From the NCBI GenBank assembly GCA_903938935.1, contig CAJAFD010000345.1:1-9357 (forward strand): a stretch of DNA of 9,357 bases, written 5' to 3'. Positions within the stretch are counted from its first letter, which is position 1; the number at the start of each line of letters is the position of its first letter. Shown in pieces: positions 6,514 through 9,357 of this stretch. This DNA comes from an uncultured Opitutia bacterium. Its GTDB lineage: Bacteria; Verrucomicrobiota; Verrucomicrobiia; Opitutales; Opitutaceae. The notes under the pieces are model-generated. The model did no database searches, was not told where the DNA came from, and was given only the letters and a program-made list of their open reading frames with translations. Made by a program: the position numbers and the translations under genes.

Positions 6514-7185
6514 TTATTTGGTCGAAACGCCGGGAACCGTGATCTTGGGGGTCTCGGTCGCCGCCGGAGCTGCAGCTGGCGCAGCGGCCGGAGCCGGAGC
6601 CACGGAGGCGGCGGGACGGTCCTTATTGATCTCTTTCATCACGTCTTCGGTGATTTCGTAGGACGCATCGGCATAGATCACGCTGGAAACGCCGATGAGC
6701 GTAGGACCGGCCTTGTCGAGAAGGAGCGTGGCGCCCTTGCGCTTAGCTACATCAGAAGCGATTTTGCTGATTTCCTCGAGCATCTGGCTGCGGAAATTTT
6801 GCAGGCGCTGTTGGAGGGAGCGTTGGGTATTTTGCGCGAAGGTACCGATATCGTTTTTCTTGCGCTGAATCTCGTCGAGCTTCTTGGCCGCTTCGTTTTG
6901 GGACTTGGCCTTGGCCGCGTCGGTGAGCGAGGGGTTATTGGCTTGTTCGGAGAGCCCCTTGTATTCGTCGACGAGGACGTTGCCGTCCTTGTTCATTTTC
7001 TCGATTTCTTCCTGCGCTTTTTGTTCATCGGCGCGGAGCTTGGCGTTCTGCTCCTCGGTCTTGTAGTGCGAATCGTAAAGCTTGGCCATATCCACCACGA
7101 GAATCGTGGGGGCGGCGGCTTGGGCGACTACGGCAGACAGAGCAATGGCCGCAAACAGCGAGAGGGAGGTGATGGTTTTCTTCAT
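6514..7185 (-). CDS. skp: Skp/OmpH-family periplasmic chaperone with an Ala/Pro-rich tail
   Basis: Skp holds unfolded outer-membrane proteins in the periplasm and delivers them to the BAM complex. The protein has 223 residues. Residues 1-23 are a signal peptide (MKKTITSLSLFAAIALS, cleavage expected at AQA/AAP). A first strand (TILVVDMAKLYDSHYKT, 27-43) leads into a long, highly charged coiled-coil region (about 44-145, rich in K, E, Q and A), which would form the chaperone's tentacles. The body strands return at 150-175 (KGATLLLDKAGPTLIGVSSVIYA is the pattern region). Usual family members are about 160-180 residues. The extra length is mainly an Ala/Pro-rich tail from about 191, ending in TPKITVPGVSTK, probably disordered. 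The gene lies 39 bases after bamA on the same strand, the common bamA-skp arrangement, and ends at a strong terminator. There is no Shine-Dalgarno sequence upstream. Confidence 0.92.
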   Translation of the reverse strand: MKKTITSLSLFAAIALSAVVAQAAAPTILVVDMAKLYDSHYKTEEQNAKLRADEQKAQEEIEKMNKDGNVLVDEYKGLSEQANNPSLTDAAKAKSQNEAAKKLDEIQRKKNDIGTFAQNTQRSLQQRLQNFRSQMLEEISKIASDVAKRKGATLLLDKAGPTLIGVSSVIYADASYEITEDVMKEINKDRPAASVAPAPAAAPAAAPAATETPKITVPGVSTK

Positions 7186-7224
7186 GAGTAGGGTTTGGAG
7201 AATAAGGTAAAATCTAAATATAAA

Positions 7225-9357
7225 TCAGAAGCGCGTGCCAAAGGAAAAATTGAATTGGTTGCCCTTCTTATTTTCTTTGGTGCCAGTGATCGGGATGCCG
7301 AAATCAAGACTGAGCGGGGCCCCAGCCACAAAGAGGCGGAGACCGAAGCCAAAATTATCGTTATAACTGAGCGGATTGAAGTCGTAGGCGCCTTTGTTCA
7401 CAAAGCCGCCATCATAGAAGAGGGCGAAGCGAATCGGGCTGACGATGTCGATGGAGTACTCGGCGCTGAAGAAACCGTAAGATTTACCACCGATGGGCTC
7501 ACCAAATTCATCACGGGGACCGACTTCGCGATTCTCAAACCCGCGGAGGGTGTAGGGCCCACCAAGATAGAATGAATTGTAGTACTGCAACTGTTTACTG
7601 TCACCGAAGTTTTGGATCACGCCGGCGCGGGCGATAAGAGCCAAGACTTGGGCCTGAGTTTCAAAGATGGGGAAGAACTGCGATCCACGGAATTCAAAAC
7701 GATAGAAATTATCAGTGCCGCCCAAGGGTCCACCGGCCAGGTCGGTGTTGATTTCAACGCGATTGCCAGAAGTGGTGTTGATGATCTTGTCGCGGGTATC
7801 ACGCAACAATTGGAAGCCGAGTTTTGAAACGGTGTTTCGACCCGAGAGTGAGCTGATGTAACTGGAGGCGCTGCTGGAAACGTCTTGGATGTCGATGATT
7901 TGGTAGGTATACGAGAGTTTGCCTTCCACCAATTCGAAGAGGCGTTTGCGCAGATAGATTTCCCCGCCGGTCTCGATCTGACTGTAGTAAGAGCTGTTGT
8001 AGTCAGAGCTGGTGCGGAAAATACTGAAGCCCAGAGCTAGCTGCTTCTGAAAGAGCCAGGGTTCTTCGAAGGAGAGGACAATTTCGCTGGATTGGCTGCC
8101 GAGCTGCATCCGTAGGCGGAATTTTTGGCCATCACCCTGAAACAGTGAGCGACGGTTAAAAATATCGAAATTGGACTGGGAGACTTCAGCGAAAATAGTA
8201 GCGCGTTCGAGTGAACTGAAACCGGCGCCAAACGTGAGATTACCGGTACGGCCTTCTTTAACCGCGATACGCATATTGCGACGGCCGGGGATGTTCGTCT
8301 CCTGAGGCGTCACATTAACATCTTCGAAGAAACGAGTATTTTCTAGGCGAAGCTTGCTGATTTTCATCAACACGGTGCTGAATACGTCACCAGGACCGAG
8401 GACCAACTCACGCACGATCACAGTGCTCTTGGTCTTGGCATTCCCTTCGATCACAACGGATTCGACGTTGAATTTTTCGCTCTCGGTAATGCCGTACTCG
8501 ATGTCGATATTACCGGTGTTAACGTTCGGTTTGCGGACGAGCCTAACGCGGGTGTCCAAGTAACCGTCTTTGCCGTAAAAATCTTCCAAGCGCTCAACGT
8601 CTTTATCCAGTTTGGAAGGCACGAAAACGACGCCGCTCTTCTGGCGGGCGACACGCTTCAATAGCGCGGAGGTAAACAACTTGTTACCCTTAAATGAAAT
8701 CTCACCGATACGATATTGGCGGCCTTCGGTGATATTAATCGTCAGGACCAATTTCTCAGGAGTCGGGTAAGCGAAAAGCACATTATCCTGCGAGATTTCG
8801 ACGTCGAGGTAACCATTCTCGCGGTAGTAATCGCGCAGTTTATCTAAATCATCGTCGAATTGGTCATCTTTGAAACGACCCGAGCCCGTCAGCCAAGAAA
8901 ACATCCACCATTTCTTGGTCTCCATCTCACCCTTAAGCGCACGCGCTTTGACGTTGGCGTTTCCGACGAAACGGACATCGGAAATTTTAACCTTATTACC
9001 TTCCTTGATCTTGAAAATTATAGTGCCGAAGCCCGTGGCGCGGTCGCGCTCGATAGTGTACGTAACCGAAATCTGATTGTAACCTGACTTCTGGTAATAC
9101 TCGCGGATTTTCTCGGAGTCTTCCTTCACTTGGCGTTCATCCAAGGCGGTGTTGGGCTTGGTTTTGATTTCCTTTTCCAAGCGTGTTCCTTTCACCTTCT
9201 TATTACCCTCGTAGCGGATGGCCAAAACGCGGTACTTGGGCGTGATCTCGATCACGAGGTTAAAGGATTTTCCGTCAACCGCTTCGCGTTTAATTTCGAT
9301 GAACTCAAAGAGACCGGTTTTGTAGAGCGAGCGGATGTCGCGATCGAGCATCGTGTC
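7225..9357 (-). CDS. bamA: Outer-membrane protein assembly factor BamA, 5'-partial
   Basis: BamA is the central Omp85-family barrel of the BAM complex, which folds beta-barrel proteins into the outer membrane. The frame is open to the right edge, so the signal peptide and the start of POTRA1 lie outside; the Met at 9351 (residue 1 in my numbering) is internal, within the POTRA1 pattern LDRDIRSLYKTGLF. POTRA2 to POTRA5 follow at about 41-119, 120-212, 213-292 and 293-368, each with the xGN turn (YEGNKKV, FVGNANV, FKGNKLF, IEGNAKT) and, in POTRA2-4, the Y-x-x-x-GY helix end. The barrel (about 369-708) has FEEPWLF (428-434) and the Omp85 loop-6 motif as LRGF (602-605, Val replaced by Leu), then GGKSYGFFSAEYSIDI. 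It ends in Phe (GTRF), the C-terminal signal of outer-membrane barrels. skp follows after 39 bases, presumably in the same operon. Confidence 0.96.
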   Translation of the reverse strand, partial: DTMLDRDIRSLYKTGLFEFIEIKREAVDGKSFNLVIEITPKYRVLAIRYEGNKKVKGTRLEKEIKTKPNTALDERQVKEDSEKIREYYQKSGYNQISVTYTIERDRATGFGTIIFKIKEGNKVKISDVRFVGNANVKARALKGEMETKKWWMFSWLTGSGRFKDDQFDDDLDKLRDYYRENGYLDVEISQDNVLFAYPTPEKLVLTINITEGRQYRIGEISFKGNKLFTSALLKRVARQKSGVVFVPSKLDKDVERLEDFYGKDGYLDTRVRLVRKPNVNTGNIDIEYGITESEKFNVESVVIEGNAKTKSTVIVRELVLGPGDVFSTVLMKISKLRLENTRFFEDVNVTPQETNIPGRRNMRIAVKEGRTGNLTFGAGFSSLERATIFAEVSQSNFDIFNRRSLFQGDGQKFRLRMQLGSQSSEIVLSFEEPWLFQKQLALGFSIFRTSSDYNSSYYSQIETGGEIYLRKRLFELVEGKLSYTYQIIDIQDVSSSASSYISSLSGRNTVSKLGFQLLRDTRDKIINTTSGNRVEINTDLAGGPLGGTDNFYRFEFRGSQFFPIFETQAQVLALIARAGVIQNFGDSKQLQYYNSFYLGGPYTLRGFENREVGPRDEFGEPIGGKSYGFFSAEYSIDIVSPIRFALFYDGGFVNKGAYDFNPLSYNDNFGFGLRLFVAGAPLSLDFGIPITGTKENKKGNQFNFSFGTRF

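Overview
The window reads as an ordinary chromosomal segment of a Gram-negative (diderm, LPS-making) bacterium with fairly high GC content. The style of the BamA, Skp and Prs proteins and the presence of a sulfatase suggest the Verrucomicrobia/PVC group, perhaps an Opitutus-like organism. This placement is an impression from sequence style and was not tested by a search.

Layout. Positions 1-1474 (+) hold the 3' part of a type I sulfatase gene, whose start lies off the left edge. Its frame carries an in-frame TGA at 1307-1309, and the coding sequence clearly continues for 54 more codons to a second TGA at 1472-1474, so the gene looks freshly broken or contains a sequence error. A gene-free stretch follows (1475-1911), then a tRNA-Pro(CGG) gene (1912-1988, + strand) and pyrE (2101-2676, + strand). 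A bidirectional terminator (2753-2786) separates pyrE from everything to its right, which lies on the minus strand.

Read in its direction of transcription (right to left), the minus-strand block is bamA (5' end off the right edge), skp/ompH, a strong terminator, lpxD, prs, and an htrA/degP-type protease. Four of these five genes serve outer-membrane biogenesis and quality control. BamA inserts beta-barrel proteins. Skp chaperones unfolded outer-membrane proteins in the periplasm. LpxD makes the lipid A precursor. The HtrA protease refolds or degrades misfolded envelope proteins. prs (PRPP synthetase) is the metabolic exception, and it supplies the PRPP used by the PyrE enzyme encoded nearby.

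I found no mobile element, CRISPR array, phage gene or evidence of an undescribed system. The points most worth a second look are the interrupted sulfatase, and the absence of Shine-Dalgarno sequences at all five visible gene starts, each of which is preceded by a pyrimidine-rich stretch instead.
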